Source: UBA5336 sp964415675
GTDB lineage: Bacteria; Pseudomonadota; Alphaproteobacteria; Caulobacterales; Hyphomonadaceae
NCBI GenBank assembly: GCA_964415675.1
Contig: CAYQBG010000010.1
Coordinates: 1-64,000, forward strand
Direction of reading: 5' to 3'
Length of the DNA stretch: 64,000 nucleotides
Shown here piece after piece: positions 50,330-58,980 of this stretch; position 1 is the first letter of the stretch; each line of letters opens with the position of its first letter. The notes beneath the pieces are model-generated. The model saw only the letters and a list, made by a program, of their open reading frames with translations, was not told where the DNA came from and ran no database searches. Position numbers and translations under genes: made by a program.

Positions 50330-53251
50330 ATGTCCATTCTTACCAACGCCAAGAGCCGCGCGGGACTGTTCGGTCTCGGGCTCGCTCTTGCTTCGTCTCC
50401 GCTGGCGCTCGCCGCCGTTATCGAGGGCACTGTCGCCGTGCCGGTTGCCCAGGAAGGGGAAACCGCGCCGCTGGAAGGCGCCATTGTGACGATCGAGGAA
50501 ACCGGTGCGCAGGCCGCAACAAAGGGCGACGGCAGCTTCCGTTTCCCAAATGTCACGCCGGGCGACTACACGTTGAATATCGACTATTTCGGCGCCGGCA
50601 GCGAAACTGTTGAAGTGTCCGTCACCGAGGCCGCCCCAGCAGACCTGCGCATCGCGCTTGGCGAGGGCGACATGACGCTCGGACCGGTCATCGTGACTGG
50701 CCAGCGCGGTGCTATCTATGCTGCGCGCCAGAAAGAACGCGCCTCTGACAGCCTCGTCTCCGTTCTCTCTTCGGACGCCATTGGCTCGCTGCCGGACCAG
50801 AATGTTGCCGAAAGCCTTCGCCGCGCGGCCGGTGTCTCGATCCAGCTCGACCAGGGCGAGGGCCGTTTCGTCACCATTCGCGGTCTCGATCCGTCGCTGA
50901 ACTCCACCTCGATCAATGGTGTGCGGCTGCCGGCGCCGGAAGGTGACACCCGTGCGGTTGCGCTCGACGTGATCGACAGCGACTCACTGGAATCGATCAC
51001 GATTGCCAAGTCGCTGACCCCCGACATGGATGGCGACGGCATCGGCGGATCGATCAATATCGAAACCACCACGGCCTTCGACCGCGGCGGGCGCTTCCTT
51101 CGGGCCAAAGCACTGGGCATCTATTCGGAAAGCTCCGAGGAGTGGGGCGAGAAGATCAATCTGGGTGCTTCCGATATCTTCATGGACGGCGCGCTCGGCA
51201 TTGCCGGCTCAGTGACCTGGAACCGCCGTGACTTCCAGACAGAGAATGTCGAAACTGATGGCCCCTGGATCACCAGCACAGCCCTTCCTTATCCGGAAGA
51301 GTATGAGATGCGCGACTATCAGGTCGAGCGCGAGCGTCTCTCGGCCACTCTGAATTTCGACTATAAGCTTGGCGCCAATACCGATCTCTATCTGCGCACC
51401 CTGTTCAATGACTTTTCCGACCAGGAATTCCGTTCGCGGGTTGAGGTGAAGCTCGACGATGCCGATTTTGTCGGCGCGGCCGCGCCGGGCGTGGCCAGCT
51501 TCGAGGAAGGCGGCGAAATCGAGTTTGACCGCGACGTCAAGGATCGTCTCGAAACCCAGCAGATCTGGTCTATCCAGACCGGCGGTGAAACCCGTTTCGG
51601 CGCCAACACGCTCGACTATCAGGTCGCTTTCACCCATGCCGAGGAAGAAGAGCCCGACCGGATCGATAACGATTTTCGGGCCGATGATGTGGGCGATTCA
51701 GTCGAAAATGTTCTGTTCGGCCTGAATGTCGCCGACACGATGCGTCCGCGCGTGAACGGACTTGACGCTGATACATTCCAGTATTTCTACAATCCGGATA
51801 ATTTCGAGTTTGACGAACTCAAACTCATCAACGGCCTTACCGAGGATGACGAACTCGCCCTGGCCACCAATTTCCGGCGCGACACTGAGCTGCTGGGCAA
51901 TCCAGGTTTCTGGAAAGTCGGTGCCAAGATCCGCCTTCGCGAGAAGACACGGGATGTCGAGGAGCTTGTCTATGACGGGTTCGACAGCGATGACGACCTG
52001 CTGCTGTCCCGGTACCAGGGCAATGTGGACTTCCCGCTCGACATTATCGGCCCTGTCCCGGATGCCGGGTCGGCGCGCAGCTTCTTTTTCGCCAATCGAG
52101 ACTCCTTCGAACTCGCCGGCCTCGACACAGCGGCCGCCTCGGTCATTGAGGATTATGAAGCAGAAGAGAATATCTATGCCGCTTATGCGATGGCGCAGAT
52201 CAACCCGAACCCGTTTGTGCGTGTCACCGGCGGCGTGCGGCTTGAAGGCACCGACTTCTCGGCGAGCGGTTTCAGCGCATTCATCGAGGAAGGCGTATTC
52301 GATGCCGTCACGGACATTCCCGCGGCCCGCGGGGCAGACCTGCTGTTCGAGGACATCAATGAGGATGATGGCGAGTATGAGCGCGTTTCGGCCACGCTGA
52401 ATCGCGGGCGTGACAGTTATCTCGACATCCTGCCATCCGTGAATGTGCGCATTGGCGGCGATGGCAACTTCATCACCCGCATGGCTTATTATGAGTCCAT
52501 CGCGCGCCCGAATTTCGAGCAGATCGTCCCGGCGGTCGAAAGCGAGTTCGAGTTTGAAGACGGCCAGTTCGAGAGCGAGGCCACGGTCGGTAATCCGGAC
52601 CTTCAACGCCAGAAAGCGCAGAATGCCGACCTGTCCTTTGACTATTATGCCGACGAATCGACCGTGATTTCGGCGGGCATCTTCTACAAGGATATCGACA
52701 ACGCGATTGCCGAGCGCACAGTCTTTAACGGGACCTTTTTCGGTCAGACCTATGATCAGGCGACCCAGGCGATCAATCTCGGCGGCGCCGAGGTGATGGG
52801 CGCCGAGTTCTCCTTCTACAATGTCTTCGACGGCCTTCCCGCGCCGTTCGACGGCCTGCTTGTCGGGGCCAATTACACCCGCGTTTCGGGCAGCGCCGAA
52901 CTGGACCAGCAGGAAATCAACCTGCCGCGTCTGTCGGACACGATCGCCAATCTGATCATCGGCTATGACAAATACGGTCTCGATGTCCGCCTCGCCGCCA
53001 ATTACCGTTCGGAATATCTCGACGAGATCGGTGTCGGCGGCGCGGGCTCCGATCGTTATATCGATGAGCGCTTCCAGCTCGACCTGCAGGCCCAGTACGA
53101 TATTACCGACCAGCTGGAGCTGCAGGCCGAGATCAACAATATTACCGATGAGCCCTTCGAGGCCTATCTCAGCGGTTTCGACTCCAAGCTGCTGAGCCAG
53201 TATGAAGAATATGGTTACACGGCCCGTGTCGGTTTGCGTTTCCGCTACTGA
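50330..53251 (+). CDS. TonB-dependent receptor with carboxypeptidase-regulatory-like domain
   Basis: A 973-residue outer-membrane receptor. The signal peptide (about 1-28) is followed by a carboxypeptidase-regulatory-like beta-sandwich (about 29-108, ending near ADLRIALGEG), a TonB box (GPVIVTGQ), a plug domain with SLPDQNVAESLRRAAGVS and VTIRGLDPSLN, and a 22-strand barrel that ends in the aromatic terminus RVGLRFRY. GAGGGG precedes the ATG at 50330; the frame is open 78 nt upstream, but that would overlap the Pho box. Directly downstream is a phytase lipoprotein, so phytate or its breakdown products are the likely substrate. Confidence 0.93.
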   Translation: MSILTNAKSRAGLFGLGLALASSPLALAAVIEGTVAVPVAQEGETAPLEGAIVTIEETGAQAATKGDGSFRFPNVTPGDYTLNIDYFGAGSETVEVSVTEAAPADLRIALGEGDMTLGPVIVTGQRGAIYAARQKERASDSLVSVLSSDAIGSLPDQNVAESLRRAAGVSIQLDQGEGRFVTIRGLDPSLNSTSINGVRLPAPEGDTRAVALDVIDSDSLESITIAKSLTPDMDGDGIGGSINIETTTAFDRGGRFLRAKALGIYSESSEEWGEKINLGASDIFMDGALGIAGSVTWNRRDFQTENVETDGPWITSTALPYPEEYEMRDYQVERERLSATLNFDYKLGANTDLYLRTLFNDFSDQEFRSRVEVKLDDADFVGAAAPGVASFEEGGEIEFDRDVKDRLETQQIWSIQTGGETRFGANTLDYQVAFTHAEEEEPDRIDNDFRADDVGDSVENVLFGLNVADTMRPRVNGLDADTFQYFYNPDNFEFDELKLINGLTEDDELALATNFRRDTELLGNPGFWKVGAKIRLREKTRDVEELVYDGFDSDDDLLLSRYQGNVDFPLDIIGPVPDAGSARSFFFANRDSFELAGLDTAAASVIEDYEAEENIYAAYAMAQINPNPFVRVTGGVRLEGTDFSASGFSAFIEEGVFDAVTDIPAARGADLLFEDINEDDGEYERVSATLNRGRDSYLDILPSVNVRIGGDGNFITRMAYYESIARPNFEQIVPAVESEFEFEDGQFESEATVGNPDLQRQKAQNADLSFDYYADESTVISAGIFYKDIDNAIAERTVFNGTFFGQTYDQATQAINLGGAEVMGAEFSFYNVFDGLPAPFDGLLVGANYTRVSGSAELDQQEINLPRLSDTIANLIIGYDKYGLDVRLAANYRSEYLDEIGVGGAGSDRYIDERFQLDLQAQYDITDQLELQAEINNITDEPFEAYLSGFDSKLLSQYEEYGYTARVGLRFRY

Positions 53252-53333
53252 TCGGTTCATTCGGGCTTGAATGGACAGCCCCCGCCAGCCCATACGGCTG
53301 GTGGGGGTCGCCACGTTCTGGGAGAACTTCAAT

Positions 53334-54398
53334 ATGACCCAATTCAATTCACGTCTCGCCGCTGCAATGGCCGGCCTTGCGCTGGCCGGATGCGCCACAG
53401 CGCCTGCCTACGATATCGCAGAGATCAGCGCCGTGCGCGAAACCGCGCCGATGCCGAACAGTGGCGATGCTGCCGACGACCCCGCCATCTGGCACCATCC
53501 TGGCGAGGCGTCCCGTTCGCGCATCCTCGGCACCAACAAGGATCAGGGGCTGTATGTCTATGATCTGGACGGCGAGATCCTTCAGGAACTCCTGATCGGC
53601 CAGTTGAACAATGTCGATCTGCGCACACCAGCCGGTCTCGAAATTGAAGGGTTTGACCTTGCTGTTGCGAGCAATGACTCGATTAACGCGGTCAGCCTGT
53701 TCACTGTGCGTCGCAGCGATGGTGAGGTCACCCATATCGGCGATATCGAAACGGGCAAGGTCGAGCCCTATGGTATCTGCATGGGCACGCCAGATGGCGA
53801 GACCCGGGTCGCGGTCACTTACAAGGACGGCACCGTCCAGATGATGCGGCTGTCCATGAAAGACGGCGCAATTGCCGCCGGAATGCACCGGGTCGAAACG
53901 CTGCCGAGTCAGCTTGAGGGGTGCGTCTTCGATGAGCTGCATGGGGCCCTCTATGTCGGTGAGGAAGGCCGCGGCATCTGGCGGCTCGACCTGTCAGACA
54001 ACAATTCGCCATTCGAACCTGTTGATATGATCTCTTCGCGCCAGGGGCTTTCGGTAGATATCGAAGGCCTGACGCTCTGGCGGGGTGCAGAAGGGCAGGG
54101 CTGGCTGATCGCGTCTTCTCAGGGGCGAAGTCAGTTTGTGGTCTATGAGCGGACCCCACCGAATGCATGGCGTGGTGTATTTCGCATTGCCGAATCGCCG
54201 ACCGATCCGGCACTCGACGCCGTGACCGAGACCGACGGCCTCGACGCAATGAGCGCACCGCTTCCCGGTTTCCCGCGCGGACTTCTCGTGGTTCAGGATG
54301 ATGGCAATCCACAGGCTGAAATCGACCAGAATTTCAAGCTTGTAGACTGGTCGGATGTCGAGACGGCACTGGCGCTGCCACAACTCGAAGCAGAATAA
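53334..54398 (+). CDS. beta-propeller phytase, lipoprotein
   Basis: A 354-residue protein with a lipobox LAGC (about residue 19), so anchored in the outer membrane or periplasm. The mature part has the six-bladed beta-propeller phytase layout: DDPAIWHHP near the N-terminus, TNKDQGLYVYDL, then GKVEPYGICMG, QLEGCVFDELHGALYVGEE, DIEGLTLW and TDGLDAM. These enzymes cleave Ca-phytate to inorganic phosphate. It lies 82 nt after the TonB receptor and probably shares its Pho-controlled transcript. Confidence 0.92.
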   Translation: MTQFNSRLAAAMAGLALAGCATAPAYDIAEISAVRETAPMPNSGDAADDPAIWHHPGEASRSRILGTNKDQGLYVYDLDGEILQELLIGQLNNVDLRTPAGLEIEGFDLAVASNDSINAVSLFTVRRSDGEVTHIGDIETGKVEPYGICMGTPDGETRVAVTYKDGTVQMMRLSMKDGAIAAGMHRVETLPSQLEGCVFDELHGALYVGEEGRGIWRLDLSDNNSPFEPVDMISSRQGLSVDIEGLTLWRGAEGQGWLIASSQGRSQFVVYERTPPNAWRGVFRIAESPTDPALDAVTETDGLDAMSAPLPGFPRGLLVVQDDGNPQAEIDQNFKLVDWSDVETALALPQLEAE

Positions 54399-54419
54399 GT
54401 CGCGACCGGCGGCCCAAAA

Positions 54420-54451
54420 AGAAAGGGCGATCCGACTGGACCGCCCCTTCT
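54420..54451 (+). terminator. terminator candidate after the phytase gene
   Basis: AGAAAGGGCG pairs with CGCCCCTTCT with one A-C mismatch, and the loop can close further by TCC/GGA. No T-run follows, so it may be a weak or factor-assisted terminator between convergent genes. Confidence 0.5.
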
Positions 54452-54572
54452 ACACTCTACTCGTGAACTCTACGCCTTACTCTACTGTCCAGCAGTCTAG
54501 GCGTCTTTTGCTAACAGATCACGAAGATATTCCAGTTGGCGACGCAATCTTGGCACCGTCAGTCGTGAAGTG

Positions 54573-54770
54573 TCAGCTCATGCTTTCGAAATCGTGCCTC
54601 AGCTGGCGGTCCTGGTCGGTGACAATCGTCTCCAGTCTGCGAATGCGCGCACGGAGCTCATCCACATTCTCGCCGCCATCGCGGGTGCGGCGGGCGCGGT
54701 TCTGGAGCGCGATCATGCCGAAGGTCATCCAGACCAGGGCGAAAAGTAACAGGATCATCAATAGATTCAT
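54573..54770 (-). CDS. PspB-like small membrane protein
   Basis: A 65-residue protein with a single N-terminal TM helix (about 2-22) and a charged coiled coil (LRARIRRLETIVTDQDRQL). TM plus coiled coil with a RxLExIVTDxD core is the PspB pattern of the phage-shock envelope stress system. It is the second of two such genes, 40 nt downstream of the first. No pspA or pspC is nearby. Confidence 0.72.
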   Translation of the reverse strand: MNLLMILLLFALVWMTFGMIALQNRARRTRDGGENVDELRARIRRLETIVTDQDRQLRHDFESMS

Positions 54771-54810
54771 TCTTTCTCCTCCTCAGGCTGCGGCTTGGGC
54801 ATCACCAGTT

Positions 54811-55056
54811 TCAGGCCAGACGAGAAATTTCCTCGTCCAACCGGCGGTCGCTGTCTGTGGCAAGTTTTTCCAGGATGCGCACCCGCTCCTTCAACTGATC
54901 GACCTCGGCATGCATGCGGGCGACATCGTCGGCGCTTGCGCCTGTGGCCTGATGTTTCGCGCGAATTTCGAGCCAGTTCTTGATAACACCCGCCGTGACG
55001 GCGATCAGTACAATGAAGACCACCATGGTAAACGGGCTGTCGATTTCCGGGATCAA
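54811..55056 (-). CDS. PspB-like small membrane protein
   Basis: An 81-residue protein with one TM helix (about 9-27) and a C-terminal coiled coil ending RVRILEKLATDSDRRLDEEI, the conserved motif of PspB-type proteins. In the phage-shock response PspB and PspC sense membrane damage at the inner membrane. A GGAGAGAA ribosome site is present. It precedes the second PspB-like gene. Confidence 0.78.
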   Translation of the reverse strand: MIPEIDSPFTMVVFIVLIAVTAGVIKNWLEIRAKHQATGASADDVARMHAEVDQLKERVRILEKLATDSDRRLDEEISRLA

Positions 55057-55123
55057 CGTTCTCTCCTCCCCACATATCGATAATCAATATGTGGGTATTG
55101 GTCGGCCGAAATCAAGAACTTTT

Positions 55124-55582
55124 TTAACGTCCCGTGGAGCCGAACCCGCCTTCGCCGCGATCACTTGGCGGCAGCGCGTCGATCATCGTCCAGGCAAGTC
55201 GGGTGACGGGCGCGAGCACCAGCTGACCGATTCGTTCGCCCCGTGTGATCGTGAAAGCGGCCTCGCCATGATTGATCAGGATCACTTTGAGTTCCCCGCG
55301 ATAATCGCTGTCGATCGTGCCGGGCGAATTGAGGCAAGTAATCCCGTGTTTCGCCGCGAGGCCGGAGCGCGGACGCATCTGCAGCTCATAGCCGTCCGGA
55401 ATGGCGACGCTGAGGCCGGTCGGGACCATGGCACGCGCGCCCGACGCGAGTGTAACGGGCTCGTTCTCGGGAACTGCCGCGCGCACATCCAGCCCGGCTG
55501 ATCCGGATGTTTCATAGGCAGGCAGCGCCAGCCCGTCGAAATGGGGCAGGGGCTTCACGCAGACGGAAACAGGGATGCTCAT
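55124..55582 (-). CDS. dut: dUTP diphosphatase
   Basis: A 152-residue trimeric dUTPase that hydrolyses dUTP to dUMP and keeps uracil out of DNA. All five motifs are present: SGSAGLDVRA, RPRSGLA, GTIDSDYRGE, RGERIGQLV and RGEGGFGSTG at the C-terminus. Length is typical. Confidence 0.97.
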   Translation of the reverse strand: MSIPVSVCVKPLPHFDGLALPAYETSGSAGLDVRAAVPENEPVTLASGARAMVPTGLSVAIPDGYELQMRPRSGLAAKHGITCLNSPGTIDSDYRGELKVILINHGEAAFTITRGERIGQLVLAPVTRLAWTMIDALPPSDRGEGGFGSTGR

Positions 55583-55661
55583 GGGTCAAACTCGCTCAGC
55601 CGTTTCGCCTGCGAAGTCAAGACTGTCGAAGCGTTTCCACGAACGGGCCTCAATGCAAGGC

Positions 55662-55686
55662 CCCCGCACCCCTTTTGGATGCGGGG
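55662..55686 (-). terminator. hairpin after the repeat-protein gene
   Basis: CCCCGCA and TGCGGGG form a 7-bp stem that can extend through AAGG/CCTT with one mismatch. It lies 36 nt past the stop of the repeat-protein gene. The T-run is short, so it could be a terminator or an mRNA-end hairpin. Confidence 0.5.
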
Positions 55687-55722
55687 ACCTTCAGTCCTGT
55701 CTTGCTCAAGCGTGTCCGGGGC

Positions 55723-57129
55723 TTAGTAGCCGCCGCAGTTGCAGCCGCCGGTGCCGATATTGATCACGACCGGCTGGGCGCGCATCGTTTCGTAACGCAC
55801 CGGGGCTGTGACCGTTTCGGTCTGCGGACGCACGCGGCGGATTTCCACCGGCTGCACCCGGGTGCGCACGATCGGCTGGATGATATCGCGCTGAGTGACC
55901 ACATCATAATAGGTCTCGCTGACTTCCTCGACCGTGCGTTCGGAGACTTGCGGGATATAGTTCACCACGGTTTCGGGGATCATCGCTTCTTCCACGATTG
56001 TCGGCAGGACCTCTTCTTCGTAGCGAACCGCATCGGTCACCGTTTCGGCGCGCGGACGCAGGATCCGGCGTTCGATCGGCTGGACATTGGTGATCTCGAC
56101 CGGCTGGATCACATTGCGTGTGATCTGGTCAATGAACACATCCTCGACTTCATAAACGACACGCTCGGACACCTGCGGGATAACATTCTCTGTCACCTGG
56201 GGGGCCGGCTCGGTCTCGACGCGGGTCGACAGGACCTCTTCCTCATAGACCGTGTCGCGGGTGATCGTCTCGGTACGGCCGCGCGGAATACGGCGCTCGA
56301 TCGGCTGGACGAGCGTGCGCTCCACGGGCTGATACACATTGCGCTCGGCCACATAGTCAACCGGAACCTCAGTGACTTCCTCGACGGTCTGCTCAGTGAC
56401 CTGTGGGGTATAGGTTTCGACGACCTGTGGCACCGGATCTTCCTCTATGATCGTCGGCAGCACGTTTTCTTCATAACGGGTCGGCGCGGTCACCGTTTCG
56501 GTCTTCGGGCGGACAATGCGGCGCGTGACGGGGACAACAACCGTACGTTCGACCGGCTGGATGACATCGCGCTGGGTAACCGCATCATAATAGGTCTCAG
56601 TGACCTCTTCACGCGACTCGACCGTCTCTTCCTCGATGAGGTTCTCGACAAGCTGCGGGGCGGGCTCTTCCTCGACAATGCCCGGAAGAACCTCTTCTTC
56701 GTAGCGAACATCTTCGGTGACGTCTTCGGTCCGGCCGCGAACGACCTGGCGTTCAACCGGCTGGACAAGCGTGCGTTCGACCGGCTGGATGATCTCGCGC
56801 GAGGTCACGGCATCGAAGTAATTCTCGGTGACCTCTTCCACGGTGTTCTCGGTCACGCGCTCCTCGACCGGCTCGCAGCAGACCTGTGTTTCCATGGCGG
56901 TCTGGGAGCCGCCGATATACTGGACATCAACCTGGCCGCTCTCATCGACACCTGAATTGCGTGCGCCCTGCACGATCTGGTCGATTTCTTCCTGTGACAG
57001 GACATCGCCGCCCTGTGCGCTTGCCGGTGCGGTGTAACGCTCGCCAGATACATCCTGCGCCGCTGCACAGACCGGCAGCATCGCCGCAGTGACAAGGCCA
57101 ACAAGGGCCGACTTGCCAAACAGTTTCAT
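55723..57129 (-). CDS. exported protein with five ~76-residue tandem repeats, unknown
   Basis: A 468-residue protein with a signal peptide cleaved near residue 24 (CAAA-QD). Residues 97-450 are five tandem units with a 75-76-residue period; the core IQPVERTLVQPVER recurs at residues 114, 190, 266, 341 and 417, the fifth unit being partial. Each unit also carries TETVT and RYEEEVLPTIVEE-like blocks, PQVxE, and a YYDxVTQRD segment. There is no TM helix after the signal and no known enzymatic motif. Cys84-Cys85 sit just before the repeats and CNCGGY ends the protein. The val/pro/glu/arg-rich repeats suggest an extended, beta-rich structural or scaffold protein outside the cytoplasm. A ribosome site AAGGGG precedes the start. 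I do not recognise the family. Confidence 0.85.
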   Translation of the reverse strand: MKLFGKSALVGLVTAAMLPVCAAAQDVSGERYTAPASAQGGDVLSQEEIDQIVQGARNSGVDESGQVDVQYIGGSQTAMETQVCCEPVEERVTENTVEEVTENYFDAVTSREIIQPVERTLVQPVERQVVRGRTEDVTEDVRYEEEVLPGIVEEEPAPQLVENLIEEETVESREEVTETYYDAVTQRDVIQPVERTVVVPVTRRIVRPKTETVTAPTRYEENVLPTIIEEDPVPQVVETYTPQVTEQTVEEVTEVPVDYVAERNVYQPVERTLVQPIERRIPRGRTETITRDTVYEEEVLSTRVETEPAPQVTENVIPQVSERVVYEVEDVFIDQITRNVIQPVEITNVQPIERRILRPRAETVTDAVRYEEEVLPTIVEEAMIPETVVNYIPQVSERTVEEVSETYYDVVTQRDIIQPIVRTRVQPVEIRRVRPQTETVTAPVRYETMRAQPVVINIGTGGCNCGGY

Positions 57130-57374
57130 ATATTTTCCCCTTTTTCTGGCCGAAAGGGCCTGAAGTTAAAGTCGAGCGACCATGTGTCATTTGAGAACAC
57201 GAAGATCAGGTCTCGACAGATGCCCATGCAACTTCACTGCCTATAAAGGATGCCAGCTCTTGTTTGGAAGCCAATTCCCTTGTTGAGGGACTTCGCGCCA
57301 GGGCGTCGGCCCTTCGCGTGTGCCGGGAAATTTGGTCTTTTGCCTTCATTTGGTGAACTTCAGGCGCACAATAG
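57130..57374. other. intergenic region upstream of the repeat-protein gene
   Basis: About 245 nt without a supportable gene; the open frames have no ribosome site. It must hold the promoter of the repeat-protein gene on the minus strand, but I see no clear -35/-10 pair. Confidence 0.5.
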
Positions 57375-57402
57375 AAAAGGGCCGCCAATCTGGCAGCCCC
57401 TT
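57375..57402 (-). terminator. rho-independent terminator after ccrA
   Basis: Read on the minus strand, AAGGGGCTGCC pairs with GGCGGCCCTTTT around AGATT (11 bp with two G-T pairs), followed by TCTATT. It lies 83 nt past the crotonyl-CoA carboxylase/reductase stop. Confidence 0.75.
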
Positions 57403-57484
57403 CTGGATCGTCCCAATTCCAAATCGGCGCAGGAGCGACCAGGGTGGTTTTCGGCCACACGGTGCAATTTGGCCGGAAAACGCC

Positions 57485-58762
57485 CTAATGCTGGAGTGTC
57501 GGACCGACTTCGAGAACATCCTCAACCGTCCGCAGTCCAGGTTTGGGACTTGTGACAAGCACAGCCATATTGCCGGGCAGATGTTCATTATCGAGCATCT
57601 TTTCATGGGCGAGCGGGATATCGGCCCAAGGCAGGACCTCCGACATGCAGGGGTCGATGCGGCGGTCGATGACCAGCTGGTTGGCCGCTGATGCCTGTTT
57701 GAGGTGAGCAAAATGGGAGCCTTGCACGCGCTTCTGGCGCATCCAGAGGAAGCGCGCATCCATGGTCAGGTTGAAGCCTGTCGTCCCGGCGCAGATGACC
57801 ACCATGCCGCCGCGTTTCACCACAAAGACCGATACCGGCATGGTCGACTCGCCGGGATGCTCGAAAACGATATCGACATCCTTCTTGCCGGTGATCTCCC
57901 AGATGGCCTTGCCGAACTTCCGGCATTCTTTCATGTAACTGCCGAATTCCGGTCCATTGACCGGCGGCAGCTGGCCCCAGCAATCGAAATCCTTGCGATT
58001 CAGCACCCCCTTGGCGCCCATGGAATAGACGAAATCGAACTTGTCATTCGATGAGACCACGCCAATCCCATGCGCCCCCGTCACGGCGCATAGCTGTGTG
58101 GCGAAACTGCCAAGACCGCCCGATGCGCCCCAGACCAGAACATGGTCAGCTGGTTTGAGAATATGCGGGCGATGGCCGAACAGCATCCGGTAGGCGGTGG
58201 CCAGCGTCAGAGTATAGCAGGCGCTTTCTTCCCAGGTCAGGTGTTTCGGGCGGGGCATACACTGGCGCGCCTGAACGCGGCAAAACTGAGCGAATGAGCC
58301 GTCTGGCGTCTCATAGCCCCAGATCCGCTGGGACTTGGAAAACATGGGGTCGCCGCCATTACACTCCTCATCGTCGCCATCGTCCTGGTTGCAATGGATA
58401 ACGACTTCGTCACCCGGCCTTACCCGTGTGACCTTCTTGCCGACGGCCCAGACGATCCCGGATGCGTCCGAGCCGGCGACATGGAAATCCTGACCATGGC
58501 CATCAAACGGGGAGACCGGCTCGCCGAGCGCCGCCCAGACGCCATTATAGTTCACACCAGCGGCCATGACGAGGACCAGTACTTCGTCGGAATCGATTTC
58601 GGGAACGGGCACCTGCTCGACCTGCATCGCCGTGGCCGGGCGCCCGTGACGCTCGCGCCGGATCGCCCAGGCATGCATCAGTTTGGGCACATGAAATTCC
58701 GGCGGAATCTCGCCGATCTCGTAAATATCCTTCTGGACGCGGCCCGCCGCAGTATCAGCCAT
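57485..58762 (-). CDS. ccrA: crotonyl-CoA carboxylase/reductase
   Basis: A 425-residue member of the MDR family and the key enzyme of the ethylmalonyl-CoA pathway, which reduces and carboxylates crotonyl-CoA to ethylmalonyl-CoA with NADPH and CO2. Hallmarks include AAGVNYNGVWAALGEPVS with the conserved Asn, GSDASGIVWAVG, the NADPH motif VWGASGGLGSFATQL, and DIVFEHPGESTMP. A GGAGG motif precedes the ATG. With the ethylmalonyl-CoA mutase 1.7 kb away it indicates acetyl-CoA assimilation without a glyoxylate bypass. Confidence 0.96.
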   Translation of the reverse strand: MADTAAGRVQKDIYEIGEIPPEFHVPKLMHAWAIRRERHGRPATAMQVEQVPVPEIDSDEVLVLVMAAGVNYNGVWAALGEPVSPFDGHGQDFHVAGSDASGIVWAVGKKVTRVRPGDEVVIHCNQDDGDDEECNGGDPMFSKSQRIWGYETPDGSFAQFCRVQARQCMPRPKHLTWEESACYTLTLATAYRMLFGHRPHILKPADHVLVWGASGGLGSFATQLCAVTGAHGIGVVSSNDKFDFVYSMGAKGVLNRKDFDCWGQLPPVNGPEFGSYMKECRKFGKAIWEITGKKDVDIVFEHPGESTMPVSVFVVKRGGMVVICAGTTGFNLTMDARFLWMRQKRVQGSHFAHLKQASAANQLVIDRRIDPCMSEVLPWADIPLAHEKMLDNEHLPGNMAVLVTSPKPGLRTVEDVLEVGPTLQH

Positions 58763-58805
58763 GATCTGGTCCTCCGATCTTGAAGCACGGCCCCTTTAGG
58801 GGCTC

Positions 58806-58815
58806 TTGCGTGCAA
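58806..58815. promoter_or_regulatory. short palindrome upstream of ccrA
   Basis: TTGCGTGCAA, arms TTGC/GCAA, lies 44 bp upstream of the ccrA start. TTTGC/GCAA-type sites are bound by short-chain acyl-CoA regulators (PccR/RamB-like) in bacteria using this pathway; here this is only a suggestion from sequence. Confidence 0.25.
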
Positions 58816-58980
58816 ACTCCCTGTCTAACAGTCTGGCGCATGACATTTTTATACGCAAGTGATTCTTGTGCAACGCAGCAAGCCGACTGAGCGAGTGCGG
58901 AACTTTTACAGTATTGCGCAGGACCAGCGATCCGACAAATGTCGGATGATGGAACGATTGACCAGACACAGAGGCCGCAG

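Noticed and set aside
55507..56955. 482-codon plus-strand frame opposite the repeat protein, itself repetitive
   Set aside because: Its repetitiveness simply mirrors the repeats of the minus-strand gene, which has a signal peptide, ribosome site and sensible composition. It also overlaps dut at its left end.
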